DNA from: Parabacteroides goldsteinii
GTDB taxonomy: Bacteria; Bacteroidota; Bacteroidia; Bacteroidales; Tannerellaceae
Assembly (NCBI RefSeq): GCF_015550595.1
Contig: NZ_JADNBB010000010.1
Coordinates: 1-64,000 of the forward strand
Length of the DNA: 64,000 nucleotides
Reading direction: 5' to 3'
Part shown: in pieces, positions 1-8,474 of the stretch
Layout of the letters: each line of letters opens with the position of its first letter
Numbering within the stretch: the stretch's first letter is position 1
Program-made: the position numbers and the translations under genes
Notes under the pieces: generated by a model
Database searches by the model: none
The model's input: the letters and a program-made list of their open reading frames with translations, nothing else
Told to the model about the DNA's origin: nothing

Positions 1-30
1 ACGTAGGATGCGGAGTAGCGAACCAGGTGC

Positions 31-72
31 AGCCTTGATCTTTTGGCTACTTTTGGATCAAGCCAAAAGTAG
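31..72. repeat. Dispersed palindromic intergenic element, possible terminator
   Basis: CTACTTTTGG (47-56) and CCAAAAGTAG (63-72) form a perfect 10-bp inverted repeat with a 6-nt loop; CTTGATC/GATCAAG is nested with it. From memory, sequences of this kind are frequent between genes in Bacteroidales genomes. It may end a transcript entering from the left. Bases 1-204 hold no gene that I can see. Confidence 0.45.
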
Positions 73-204
73 GTTCATATTTTTCTACGATTGAACCAAA
101 CAACAAAGTCAAAACCGCCTCTTAATTAATGGTCTTATTTCACAAAAAAATATATTTGCGAAATAATATTGAGGAACTATAGTTCATTATCCAAATAGTT
201 TCCG

Positions 205-213
205 TTCCTTTGC
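205..213 (+). promoter_or_regulatory. Housekeeping -7 promoter element of first RRM gene
   Basis: TTCCTTTGC is one base from the Bacteroidota -7 consensus TAnnTTTG. The surrounding bases recur almost unchanged before the second RRM gene. The transcript would start near 220, giving a leader of about 70 nt that becomes very A/T-rich just before the start codon. Confidence 0.5.
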
Positions 214-289
214 AACGCGAACAACAAGAAGTTTGAAAGCATATTGAACATCTGTTGCCGCTATTATTAATTTTTTTATTTTTATATTT

Positions 290-535
290 ATGAACATGTA
301 TGTTGGAAACCTTAGCTATAACGTTAGGGAATCAGATTTGAAAGAAGTTATGGAAGAGTACGGAACTGTTGATTCTGTAAAATTAATTATCGACCGTGAC
401 ACAAGAAGATCTAAAGGTTTTGCTTTTGTTGAAATGCCGGATAACGCAGAAGCGCAGAAAGCAATCAACGAATTGAACGGTGCAGAATATGCGGGCCGTG
501 CAATGGTAGTAAAAGAAGCACTTCCCAGAAATTAA
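290..535 (+). CDS. RRM-domain RNA-binding protein, copy 1
   Basis: An 81-residue protein that is essentially one RNA-recognition motif. RNP2 is MYVGNLSY (residues 3-10) and RNP1 is SKGFAFVEM (41-49); both carry the aromatic residues that stack on RNA bases. Small stand-alone RRM proteins of this type are typical of Bacteroidota, where related proteins (RbpB in B. thetaiotaomicron) act as global post-transcriptional regulators. Here the protein stops soon after the fold, with almost no C-terminal tail. It is monocistronic, with its own promoter (205-213) and terminator (568-598). It differs from the downstream copy at only seven of 81 residues, indicating recent duplication. Binding of single-stranded RNA is well supported by the family; its targets are unknown. 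Confidence 0.93.
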   Translation: MNMYVGNLSYNVRESDLKEVMEEYGTVDSVKLIIDRDTRRSKGFAFVEMPDNAEAQKAINELNGAEYAGRAMVVKEALPRN

Positions 536-567
536 TCGACTGACATTATTTTAATATATATCAGTAT

Positions 568-598
568 AAAGGATACTCAGAAATGGGTATCCTTTTTT
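568..598 (+). terminator. Rho-independent terminator of RRM copy 1
   Basis: AAGGATAC and GTATCCTT form a stem with a 10-nt loop, followed by a T-run. The same stem occurs after the second copy. Confidence 0.85.
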
Positions 599-717
599 GT
601 TTTATATACAATCTCTCTCCTTCAGGACAATAATACAATTTATGGCCTTATTTCATAATAATAATGTATTATCGGATAATAATCAGAAAGTATAGTGTTT
701 TATCCAATTTGTTTCCG

Positions 718-726
718 TTCCTTTGC
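718..726 (+). promoter_or_regulatory. -7 promoter element of second RRM gene
   Basis: TTCCTTTGC lies in the shared context GTTTCCGTTCCTTTGCA also found at 198-214. The predicted leader is about 130 nt, twice as long as in copy 1. Apart from this promoter, the 329-bp gap 536-864 holds only the preceding terminator and an A/T-rich leader. Confidence 0.5.
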
Positions 727-864
727 ATCACGAACAATAAGAGATTTATTTCGATCTGATTTTCATATGTATCTCCTCAGTTATAAACATTGAGCATTTC
801 CATCTCTAATTAAGACCCTCCTAAAGTTTTATTGTCGAATTATTAATTTTTTATATTTATATTT

Positions 865-1110
865 ATGAACATGTACATTGGAAACCTCAGTTATAATGTT
901 GGGGAATCAGATTTGAGAGAAGTTATGGAAGAGTATGGAACTGTTGATTCTGTGAAACTTATTGTTGACCGTGACACAAGAAGATCTAAAGGTTTTGCCT
1001 TTATTGAAATGCCCGAAAATGCAGAAGCACAGAAAGCGATCAACGAATTGAACGGTGCAGAATATGCAGGCCGTGCAATGGTAGTGAAAGAAGCACTTCC
1101 TAAAAATTAA
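865..1110 (+). CDS. RRM-domain RNA-binding protein, copy 2
   Basis: An 81-residue single-RRM protein. RNP2 is MYIGNLSY and RNP1 is SKGFAFIEM. Differences from copy 1 are conservative (V5I, K18R, I34V, V47I, D51E, R80K) apart from R13G in the first helix region. Promoter core, A/T-rich pre-start leader and terminator stem are all shared with copy 1, so the duplicated unit was a whole transcription unit. The longer leader suggests the two copies may respond to different conditions. Function is inferred from the family: binding of single-stranded RNA and modulation of mRNA or small-RNA activity. Confidence 0.93.
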   Translation: MNMYIGNLSYNVGESDLREVMEEYGTVDSVKLIVDRDTRRSKGFAFIEMPENAEAQKAINELNGAEYAGRAMVVKEALPKN

Positions 1111-1141
1111 TTGACTGACATTATTTAATTATATCAGTATG

Positions 1142-1172
1142 AAGGATACTCCACAAGAGTATCCTTTTTTTG
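1142..1172 (+). terminator. Rho-independent terminator of RRM copy 2
   Basis: AAGGATACTC and GAGTATCCTT form a perfect 10-bp stem with a 5-nt loop, followed by seven T residues. Confidence 0.9.
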
Positions 1173-1241
1173 TTTTATACCTTCACCAATCGTTAGCCAT
1201 CACACATGAAAATGGAATGGTATAGACTATATTTCATACCC

Positions 1242-1286
1242 AATAGTGTCCCATTTCAAGAAATCCCAACAAAATGGGACACTATT
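1242..1286. promoter_or_regulatory. 15-bp inverted repeat, probable operator upstream of AraC-type gene
   Basis: AATAGTGTCCCATTT (1242-1256) and AAATGGGACACTATT (1272-1286) are perfect reverse complements separated by exactly 15 bp. A third half-site, GTCCCAAATTT, follows at about 1292. The block ends about 35 bp before the -7 box at 1323, a normal activator position. The arm differs from the TGTCTAAT-type sites of the export cluster. Confidence 0.6.
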
Positions 1287-1322
1287 AGACCGTCCCAAAT
1301 TTCCTTTTTTTATTGGAACAAC

Positions 1323-1330
1323 TATCTTTG
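1323..1330 (+). promoter_or_regulatory. -7 promoter element (TATCTTTG)
   Basis: Exact match to TAnnTTTG. It places the transcript start near 1336, upstream of the ATG at 1354 but downstream of the GTG at 1246, and so decides the start of the next gene. Confidence 0.6.
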
Positions 1331-1353
1331 TGAGCCGAAATAAAATAGAGATA

Positions 1354-2487
1354 ATGGTTAATATTCATGTACTATGTACCGAAATACTGCTTGATGCAAT
1401 AGGATTGGTTATGGGGTCGATAGTCCTGAGACACGCATCTGATAACAAAATGCAAAGAGCATGGGGTATACTCTCAATTACTTTATCTATATTATTGTTA
1501 CTTGACAATATCGAATGGATTTATCTGTATGGAAAAGGGGTTGACGGACTACCTGGCCAGGCTGTATTATTACTAGATCATCTGTCGATATGGCACATGG
1601 TACGCACCGTCATATTTTTCCAGTTTTTTTCATTGTTCCCTCTTGCTTCCCTGAAACCGGGGTGGCTGACATTGTCGCGAATCACGAACTTTTGTATACC
1701 GATTATACTTATTACGTGTATTGCCTGCTGTTATCAATTATTTAACGGCCAGTATACGAAACTGGATTCTTTCCCCGATATTCTGAAATACTCTGACAAG
1801 CCGGATGTAAAATTAAGGATAATACTTTTTATTATCAGCGTCATCACTCCGTCCGTAAACTTTTTGTTTCTGTTCCTGAAACGCTGGATACCTATCCGTC
1901 GTAAACAGAACCGTTCCACTATTATTTATATGAGTTGTTTCGGAATTATCATGTCCGGATATATATGGTTGATGCTGGGTACAACGGGACTGAGCTTTAA
2001 TTTATTCGGATATCTGGTCATTGTACCTTTACTCTGCCTGAATATTCTTTATTTACGAAATGAAAACCCGCTGTCGCTTCCTCCTGATCCGGTTGAACAA
2101 CTGAAATCAGAAGAGGTCGAAGCTGTACGGGATATAGAAATATCTATCACGACACTTGAACTGAGCAAGCAATTGCAAACACTGATGAAAGGCCGGAAAC
2201 CGTTCATCGATCCGGAATATTCCTTGTTGAACTTGCTGAACGATCTGGAGACTAACGAACATAGGCTCACTAATGTTCTGCGTTACAATGGCTTTTCAGG
2301 TTTCAGGGAGTATGTTAATTTCATACGACTCCAATATTTCAAGGAGCAGGCAGCATTAGACAAAACCTGCACGGTAAAAGAACTTATGTTCAAATGTGGA
2401 TTCACTTCGCGTTCCAGTTTTTACCGGTATTTCTCGAGTATCGAAAAAATGTCTCCTACAGAATATCTGGAGAAGCTGAAAGGATAA
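1354..2487 (+). CDS. Membrane-anchored AraC-family transcriptional regulator
   Basis: About 377 residues from the ATG at 1354; the longer reading from GTG 1246 would begin inside the operator and upstream of the promoter. The first two thirds hold six or seven hydrophobic helices. The last ~90 residues form an AraC-type double helix-turn-helix, with the second helix region around KELMFKCGFTSRSSFYRYF. The layout, a multi-TM sensor joined directly to a cytoplasmic AraC domain, is common in Bacteroidota and allows signal reception and DNA binding in one protein. Between the TM part and the DNA-binding domain lies a charged linker. It is followed 38 bp later by a second gene of the same design. 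The ligand is unknown. Confidence 0.8.
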   Translation: MVNIHVLCTEILLDAIGLVMGSIVLRHASDNKMQRAWGILSITLSILLLLDNIEWIYLYGKGVDGLPGQAVLLLDHLSIWHMVRTVIFFQFFSLFPLASLKPGWLTLSRITNFCIPIILITCIACCYQLFNGQYTKLDSFPDILKYSDKPDVKLRIILFIISVITPSVNFLFLFLKRWIPIRRKQNRSTIIYMSCFGIIMSGYIWLMLGTTGLSFNLFGYLVIVPLLCLNILYLRNENPLSLPPDPVEQLKSEEVEAVRDIEISITTLELSKQLQTLMKGRKPFIDPEYSLLNLLNDLETNEHRLTNVLRYNGFSGFREYVNFIRLQYFKEQAALDKTCTVKELMFKCGFTSRSSFYRYFSSIEKMSPTEYLEKLKG

Positions 2488-2525
2488 GTCTTATCACTGT
2501 AAAATCTGATAAACAGTATACGTAT

Positions 2526-3461
2526 ATGCTACATAACTATATTCTGTTATTACCATTTTTTGTCTGCCTTTTCTGGGCATTGACCTTACTTGGTAATGGG
2601 AAAAGAAACGTTTGTCCACAAAATAGATGGATTGTATGTACTTTGTTGATTGCTGCCAACGCCTTAATATGGGGCCTTCGCTTTGGAAATGAAGAAAATT
2701 CCGGTTACACGCATACAACCGAAATTCCTGAAGTATTCTTTACTGGTATACAAGTTACCGGTTTAGCGGCTTATATTTTCATTTATCTGATCTACCGTAA
2801 ATGTCGTCATTATAAATTAAACACAGATACAAAACACAAATATATTAATACGAGGTATCTTATTCTGTCCGGTATATTCCTTTCTGCCCTCATTTCCTTT
2901 ATAGCAGAAGTGGGAGATCACCTGTCTTTTGTTCATAATCCGGTTATAATATCCTTATTACTAATTATGTGGACAGGTATTTTTTATTATCTGGGATATG
3001 ATATATACCACATAGAATATAAGGTTGAACTGTCGGATCATAAATCAGATATTACTCCAATAAATAAGAATGATGACGAGACGGATATTTCTCAAAAATC
3101 TCATTACAAACTTCTCCCCAGATTCAATCAAATCATCGATGAAGAAAAAATATTCCTGCAAAATAACCTCCATATAGAAAATGTCGCCTGGATGCTCAAA
3201 ACAAACCGGACGTATATTTCACGACTTATCAACCAGGAATATCAATGTAGCTTTTCTGATTTTATCAACCAGAAACGCATCGAGTTTGCGCAGGAACTGA
3301 TCCACACCCATCCGGAATTGACCCAGGAGCAGATTGCAGAAAAGGTCGGTTTTACGCATGCATCCAGCTTCAGCCGTGCTTTCAAACAACAGGTCGGACA
3401 AACTTTCAGAGAATGGTACAAGAATAATCAGAAACCGATCCCCCCATTCGAAGAGAAATAG
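2526..3461 (+). CDS. Membrane-anchored AraC-family transcriptional regulator
   Basis: About 311 residues from ATG 2526; an in-frame ATG at 2394 lies inside the previous gene and is less likely. Roughly five hydrophobic helices occupy residues 1-190, followed by a polar linker and an AraC DNA-binding domain (about 205-305). Its two helix-turn-helix units are visible as WMLKTNRTYISRLINQEY and QIAEKVGFTHASSFSRAFKQ. Same overall design as the upstream neighbour but a different sequence. The two probably form an operon. It converges on the exporter gene ending at 3475, with only 13 bp between stop codons. The ligand and targets cannot be told from sequence. Confidence 0.8.
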   Translation: MLHNYILLLPFFVCLFWALTLLGNGKRNVCPQNRWIVCTLLIAANALIWGLRFGNEENSGYTHTTEIPEVFFTGIQVTGLAAYIFIYLIYRKCRHYKLNTDTKHKYINTRYLILSGIFLSALISFIAEVGDHLSFVHNPVIISLLLIMWTGIFYYLGYDIYHIEYKVELSDHKSDITPINKNDDETDISQKSHYKLLPRFNQIIDEEKIFLQNNLHIENVAWMLKTNRTYISRLINQEYQCSFSDFINQKRIEFAQELIHTHPELTQEQIAEKVGFTHASSFSRAFKQQVGQTFREWYKNNQKPIPPFEEK

Positions 3462-3474
3462 GGGGATCAATTTC

Positions 3475-5835
3475 TTATTCGGACTTTAAACTGTTTACCG
3501 GGTTTGCATTGGCAGCCCGCCAGCTCTGGAATGTAACTGTACCAATAGTTATAACCAATACAATGGCCAGTGCAAGTAAATAAACCCACCAATATATCGG
3601 TGTTTTATAGGCAAAGCTTTCCAACCACTTTTTAATGCCATAGTAGCCTACCGGAACAGCCAGCACGAAACAGATCATGACAATATAAATATACGAGCGG
3701 TTTAACATCTCCAATATCTCCCTATTCGTCGCACCATGTACTTTACGAATCCCGATCTCTTTCCGGCGGTATTGGGTTTCGAATACAACCAATCCAAAGA
3801 CACCTACAAGCGATATAATAATAGCCAATATACTGAACACCGTGATCAGGCTGCGTAAATTCTCTTCCTTATGATATAACTCGTTAAATATCTCATCATA
3901 AAATTCGATATCATACGGATAAGACGGGTCTATATCAGCCATCGTATTACGGATATGGGAGACGGCACCGCGTATATCCGTTCCGGCTTTCAGGCGGATA
4001 TAAGAAACAGTCAAAGGATAAGGTATATTTCCTGTCACAAAAGCGATATTATTTTCTCCGTTACGGAGCGAAGTAAACTTCACATCGCCGGTCAAACCTA
4101 CAATACGGCCGGTTACCCACGATGTGATCTGATCACCGGCTTCCATGTTCATTTCTATTTTAGCCGCATGGTTAAAGATATACACAAAATCTTCCGACAG
4201 TTTGTCTGCAGACGAGAAATCACGTCCTTCCTCGACCGGAATCCCCATGACACGCAGGAAATTATGTGATACAGGAATCATGAAGAAGTGGAACTCTTTT
4301 TCCTTTACATAACCGCCATTGGTACTATAACCATCCTTCGAACCTACTTTTTCCATGGCAAAAGCCACATCTTCGATTCCCGAATATTCTTTCAGACGAT
4401 TCACATACGTTTCATGCGACTTATTATAGATCTCTCCGCTCAAACGGACAATAGCGATCTGATCCTTATCGAATCCCAAAGAATATCCACGCATATAATT
4501 GTTTTGAAGGCGGACAAAGCTGGCACCGATGATCAACAGAATAGAAACGATAAACTGAATACCTATCAGGACCGTACGCAATTTGCGCCCGGAAGGTGAA
4601 AGTCCGAAACTACCTTTCAATACCAATGCCGGTGGGAAAGAGGTCACATACCATGACGGATACAACCCGGCAATGATCCCGGTAAACAAAGCGACAACGC
4701 CGGTCAGTAATATAACGGGCAGGTTGTTTACTATTGCCAGGTTTGCTTCCACGAAAGGCAAGGCTTCCGTACGTCCCAATATCCACACAACGAACAAGCT
4801 CAACAGCCAGGAGACTATACTGATGATAGCTGCTTCCGCCAGCAGGGCACGACGCAATACGGCATCCGGGCTACCCAATACTTTCTGGGTATTGATAGTC
4901 TTGATACGCATCGGCGTCAGTGATGTACTGAAGTTCGTAAAGTTGATAGCAGCCACAATGATAATCAATAAAGCGATGAAGAACAGTAACATGGTCACTT
5001 CTTTATTACCACTCCGGAAGATCGTTCCGTCCTGGCTCTCGTTCATATAATAGATACTTGTCAACGGAGTCAGTTTGATACGTACATCCTCCCCCTTATC
5101 TACTTTGGAGAAATCAAAGTTGGTATTGAAATTATCCACTACGGTCTGTGCCGATTCAGGACTATCTAATAACAGATAACAAACATAATTACTTGCTCCG
5201 AAATTATCCCGTTGATAGGTTTCACCGATAGCTGTATAGATCAGGTTACGCATCTGAGTATTACCAGGGAAATCCTTATAGACCGCTCCTATCGTAAATT
5301 CACGATTATCTTTCGTCTGTACACTTTCTTCCGCATGAAGTGCTTTTCCCACAGCCGGCTGGTTACCGAACATCTTACGGGCTATACTCTCAGGCAAAAT
5401 CACTTTTTCCGGATCATTCAGGCAATCGCGATCCCCTTCGATGATCGGGAAATCGAAAACTCTGGCTATATCCGGATGACAAGTTTGTACCAGCTCCCGG
5501 TAACCGATCTTCTGCCCGTTCTCCACAACAGAAAAATAGACAGCAGGGTTGTAGGGATAGATCAAACTACCTGCTTCGATATGGGGCGACGACTGGATGA
5601 CCGACTCTACAAAAGCACGCGGTAAGATCAATCCAAAAGTACCAGTCTGGGTCAATTCAAGACGGTATACCCGATCGGCAGTCGGATGGCAACGATCAAA
5701 ACTACGTTCATAGTTCACCTGTATCAAAATAACGATGAAAGCAGCAAAGGCTACAGCCAGTCCGGCTACATTCAAAAAGGTTGCCATCCTGAACCGACGT
5801 AATACACTCAGAAAGTTTCTTAATATCGTTTTCAT
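3475..5835 (-). CDS. MacB/FtsX-type ABC transporter permease (type A)
   Basis: About 786 residues. Visible layout: TM1 (~17-38), a large periplasmic MacB_PCD-like domain, TM2-4 (~285-405), TM5 (~425-450) preceded by the family motif KGSFGLSPSGRKLR, a second periplasmic domain, TM6-8 (~680-785) and the tail NPVNSLKSE. It is thus two MacB-type halves fused in one chain. It has no ATPase domain and would need a separate ATPase, the only nearby candidate being at 18657-19337. MacB-family proteins act as mechanotransmitters moving substrates from the periplasm through a TolC channel; LolCDE relatives extract lipoproteins. The start is set by its own sigma54 promoter (5861-5875): the TTG at 5856 would precede the transcript start. 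It is the last unit of the cluster. Confidence 0.87.
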   Translation of the reverse strand: MKTILRNFLSVLRRFRMATFLNVAGLAVAFAAFIVILIQVNYERSFDRCHPTADRVYRLELTQTGTFGLILPRAFVESVIQSSPHIEAGSLIYPYNPAVYFSVVENGQKIGYRELVQTCHPDIARVFDFPIIEGDRDCLNDPEKVILPESIARKMFGNQPAVGKALHAEESVQTKDNREFTIGAVYKDFPGNTQMRNLIYTAIGETYQRDNFGASNYVCYLLLDSPESAQTVVDNFNTNFDFSKVDKGEDVRIKLTPLTSIYYMNESQDGTIFRSGNKEVTMLLFFIALLIIIVAAINFTNFSTSLTPMRIKTINTQKVLGSPDAVLRRALLAEAAIISIVSWLLSLFVVWILGRTEALPFVEANLAIVNNLPVILLTGVVALFTGIIAGLYPSWYVTSFPPALVLKGSFGLSPSGRKLRTVLIGIQFIVSILLIIGASFVRLQNNYMRGYSLGFDKDQIAIVRLSGEIYNKSHETYVNRLKEYSGIEDVAFAMEKVGSKDGYSTNGGYVKEKEFHFFMIPVSHNFLRVMGIPVEEGRDFSSADKLSEDFVYIFNHAAKIEMNMEAGDQITSWVTGRIVGLTGDVKFTSLRNGENNIAFVTGNIPYPLTVSYIRLKAGTDIRGAVSHIRNTMADIDPSYPYDIEFYDEIFNELYHKEENLRSLITVFSILAIIISLVGVFGLVVFETQYRRKEIGIRKVHGATNREILEMLNRSYIYIVMICFVLAVPVGYYGIKKWLESFAYKTPIYWWVYLLALAIVLVITIGTVTFQSWRAANANPVNSLKSE

Positions 5836-5860
5836 ATTATTTGTATTTACATTCAATCAT

Positions 5861-5875
5861 TCAAATCGCATGCCA
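5861..5875 (-). promoter_or_regulatory. Sigma54 (-24/-12) promoter
   Basis: On the minus strand TGGCATGCGATTTGA matches TGGCACG-N4-TTGC with changes at two positions. The transcript should start near 5849, 14 nt before the ATG at 5835. Confidence 0.7.
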
Positions 5876-5928
5876 AAAACATATTAAATTGTATATCAAC
5901 ATATTACACAAAACCATCTAAACAACAG

Positions 5929-5966
5929 TGTCTAATAATTTTACACAAGTGTAAAATTATTAGACA
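5929..5966 (-). promoter_or_regulatory. Paired 17-bp activator sites (UAS)
   Basis: Sites at 5929-5945 (TGTCTAATAATTTTACA) and 5950-5966 (TGTAAAATTATTAGACA) start 21 bp apart. They are also exact mirror images: including flanks, 5926-5969 is a 44-bp inverted repeat with 21-bp arms and an AA centre. The pair lies about 55 bp upstream of the -24 element. Likely bound by the NtrC-type regulator at 27937. The palindrome could also act as a terminator hairpin for the gene ending at 5995. Confidence 0.75.
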
Positions 5967-5994
5967 CTGAAAAGAAATGCGGATAAAGACTTCG

Positions 5995-8370
5995 TTATTC
6001 AGACTTTATGCTTTCTACCGGATTGGAGTTCGCTACATGCCAGTTTTGGAAAGTGACCGTAATGAAAGTAATGACGGATATGATCATAAAAGCCAGCAAG
6101 AATACCCACCAATACATCGGTGTACGATAAGCGAAGTTTTCCAGCCAACGATACATACCATAGAAAGCAACCGGAGCAGCCAGCACAAAACAAGCAGCAA
6201 GAATGATCAGGTAGCTTCTGTTAAACATGACCAGTATCTGAGAAGTAGACGATCCCAATACTTTACGGACAGCCACCTCTTTCCGACGGTACTCACTCTC
6301 GAATACAACCAAACCGAATACACCAACAATGGAGATAAAGATGGCAATAACACTGAACAAGGTGATCAAGTTACTGATCTTCAATTCCCTTTCATAGGTC
6401 TGCTGCAGGATCTCGTCATAAAAGGTTATTTTGAAAGGATAAATCGGATCTATCTTGGTTAAACAGACTTGCACATGTTTCATGGCAGCCCGCAAGTCGC
6501 TGCCCGCCTTCACTTTTACGTAGGCGGCTGCATAATATTTACTGTCGACTTCCTGTCCCCATCTGTATTTACCCCATACGTAAAAAGTCATCGGGGATAC
6601 TTCATTACGGAAAGATGCGAATTTGACGTTCGAAATGAAACCGACAATCTCATCGCCATCGATCTTCTCTCCCAATTCCAAATTATACATCTCCCGGGCT
6701 TTCTCATTAAAAATATAGCAGCCGTTCTCTTTCAAATCATCTTCGGGACGGAAATCACGGCCATCCGTCACCTCGATTCCCATCACACGCAGGAAAGAAG
6801 GAGAAACAGGGATGCACTGGAAATTGATATCCTGGTCTTTATACATACGTCCCCATCCCATATAAAAGTCACGGCTGGACAGAACCTGCTCCGCATAAGT
6901 GATGTCTTCTATTCCGGAAAACGACTTCACCTCGCTGGTCAGGACGCTCTGGTTTTTATTGACTTTGCTGTTCAATTCGATCACGATCAGTTCGTCCTTA
7001 TCGTATCCCAAAGGAGTATTTTGCATATACCGGTTCTGCAAATACATGAACAGGGAACTGATAATCAGGATAAATGAAGCGACAAATTGGATACTTACCA
7101 GCGCGCTTCGAAGCACGCGCCCCTTCGGGGACAAACCAAAACTGCCTTTCAATACCAACGCCGGCGGGAAAGAAGTGATGTAACAGGCGGGATAGATACC
7201 AGCCAATACACCTACTGCCACCGCAATAACAGCCGTTGTCATAATGAGAACCGACTGCACCGAAAAGGACATGTCGGCATCTACCAGAGATGCTACAAAA
7301 GTATGTCCGGCAACAAACAACAAGCCCAACGAAATAAGATAAGCCATGATACTTACAATGACGGCTTCCGCCAACAAGCTCGTCCGGAGCACACTATCAG
7401 GACTGCCCAATACTTTCTGCGTATTGATACTCTTGATACGCATCGGAGTCAGGGCTGTACTGAAATTGGTAAAGTTGATACCGGCAATCAATAGGATGAC
7501 AAAAGCGATCGCAAATAGTACATGCATCGTCTGCCGGCTGGCTTTCGGCATGGAGTCGAAAGAAACATTCGTCAGAAAATGTAACTTAGGTAACGGTGTC
7601 AAACGGAGCTCGATGCCATCTTTCTCCCACTTGAAATCTTTCCCGAATTGCAGGGAGGCATCAAAGTTCTTTTTGAAGTTATCTTTGACAACTTCTATGT
7701 TGGAAGGATCGTCCAGACGGAAGAAAAAGAAATAATTCTGGTTGCCATACTCATTATAATTTTCTTTATCAGACATTTGCCGGTAAATAATATTCCGGAC
7801 AGAGGAGTTACGAGGGAAGTCTTTAAAGACACCGCTGATCGTTGCCAGCGTATTTTCGGATTCCGCGCTCATCAGCCGCTTACCTATGGCCGATTCATTT
7901 CCGAACAAGCGGCGTGCCATACTTTCAGGGATTATAGCTGTTTCCGGTTGATCGAGCGCCGTCTCATTCCCTTCCACCATATCAAAATGAAAGACACGGG
8001 TAATTCCGGATGTCGTATTTACAACGGGATCCTTGAAGTTCTTCCTTTCTCCTCCCTGTTCCACGCTATAAAACAACTCGGAGTTCCAAGACGACATGAT
8101 CATTCCGGCTTTCACATGCGGAGATGATTCCGTAAATCCCCTTGCAAACGGGCGACTGATAACCGCACTCATACTCCCCTGGAAATCCATATCCATCCGA
8201 TAGATCGAATTGGCCTCCGGCTGGCAGGAGTCGAATGTGTAGTCATAATTCACCTGCATCATTATCACCATAAAGGCAGTAAAAGCGATGCTTAATCCTA
8301 ATACGTTTAGAAGTGTCGCCATCTTGAAACGGCGAAGTACGCTGATGAAGTTCCTTAAAATAGTTTTCAT
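5995..8370 (-). CDS. MacB/FtsX-type ABC transporter permease (type A)
   Basis: About 791 residues from the ATG at 8370 (the upstream GTG at 8376 adds two residues). Same eight-helix double-MacB layout as its neighbour, with KGSFGLSPKGRVLR before TM5 and the C-terminus NPVESIKSE. The start MKTILRNFISVLRRFKMA is near-identical to the other type A copies. No sigma54 promoter is visible in the 104 bp upstream, so it is probably co-transcribed with the permease at 8475-10862. The periplasmic domains diverge more than the membrane segments, which would fit different substrates on a common engine (inference). Confidence 0.87.
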   Translation of the reverse strand: MKTILRNFISVLRRFKMATLLNVLGLSIAFTAFMVIMMQVNYDYTFDSCQPEANSIYRMDMDFQGSMSAVISRPFARGFTESSPHVKAGMIMSSWNSELFYSVEQGGERKNFKDPVVNTTSGITRVFHFDMVEGNETALDQPETAIIPESMARRLFGNESAIGKRLMSAESENTLATISGVFKDFPRNSSVRNIIYRQMSDKENYNEYGNQNYFFFFRLDDPSNIEVVKDNFKKNFDASLQFGKDFKWEKDGIELRLTPLPKLHFLTNVSFDSMPKASRQTMHVLFAIAFVILLIAGINFTNFSTALTPMRIKSINTQKVLGSPDSVLRTSLLAEAVIVSIMAYLISLGLLFVAGHTFVASLVDADMSFSVQSVLIMTTAVIAVAVGVLAGIYPACYITSFPPALVLKGSFGLSPKGRVLRSALVSIQFVASFILIISSLFMYLQNRYMQNTPLGYDKDELIVIELNSKVNKNQSVLTSEVKSFSGIEDITYAEQVLSSRDFYMGWGRMYKDQDINFQCIPVSPSFLRVMGIEVTDGRDFRPEDDLKENGCYIFNEKAREMYNLELGEKIDGDEIVGFISNVKFASFRNEVSPMTFYVWGKYRWGQEVDSKYYAAAYVKVKAGSDLRAAMKHVQVCLTKIDPIYPFKITFYDEILQQTYERELKISNLITLFSVIAIFISIVGVFGLVVFESEYRRKEVAVRKVLGSSTSQILVMFNRSYLIILAACFVLAAPVAFYGMYRWLENFAYRTPMYWWVFLLAFMIISVITFITVTFQNWHVANSNPVESIKSE

Positions 8371-8474
8371 ATACACCCCAATTATTATTCCGATTTAAGG
8401 TTGTCAGTCAAAACAACTCTATCTGTAATATAGAAACGTAATAAATTCTGGAACGTTGCATATTCATCAATATA

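Noticed and set aside
1246-1353. N-terminal extension of the first AraC-type protein from GTG
   Set aside because: It lies in the operator and promoter; the ATG at 1354 begins directly before the first membrane helix.
5926-5969. Interpretation of the 44-bp inverted repeat as only a terminator
   Set aside because: It is A/T-rich without a T-run beyond the stem, and its halves match the 17-bp activator sites at five other promoters with the same 21-bp spacing. A double role remains possible.
7905-7919. Sigma54-like TGGCACGCCGCTTGT on the minus strand
   Set aside because: It lies inside a permease gene and encodes the conserved peptide MARRLF; no activator sites are near, so the match is coincidental.
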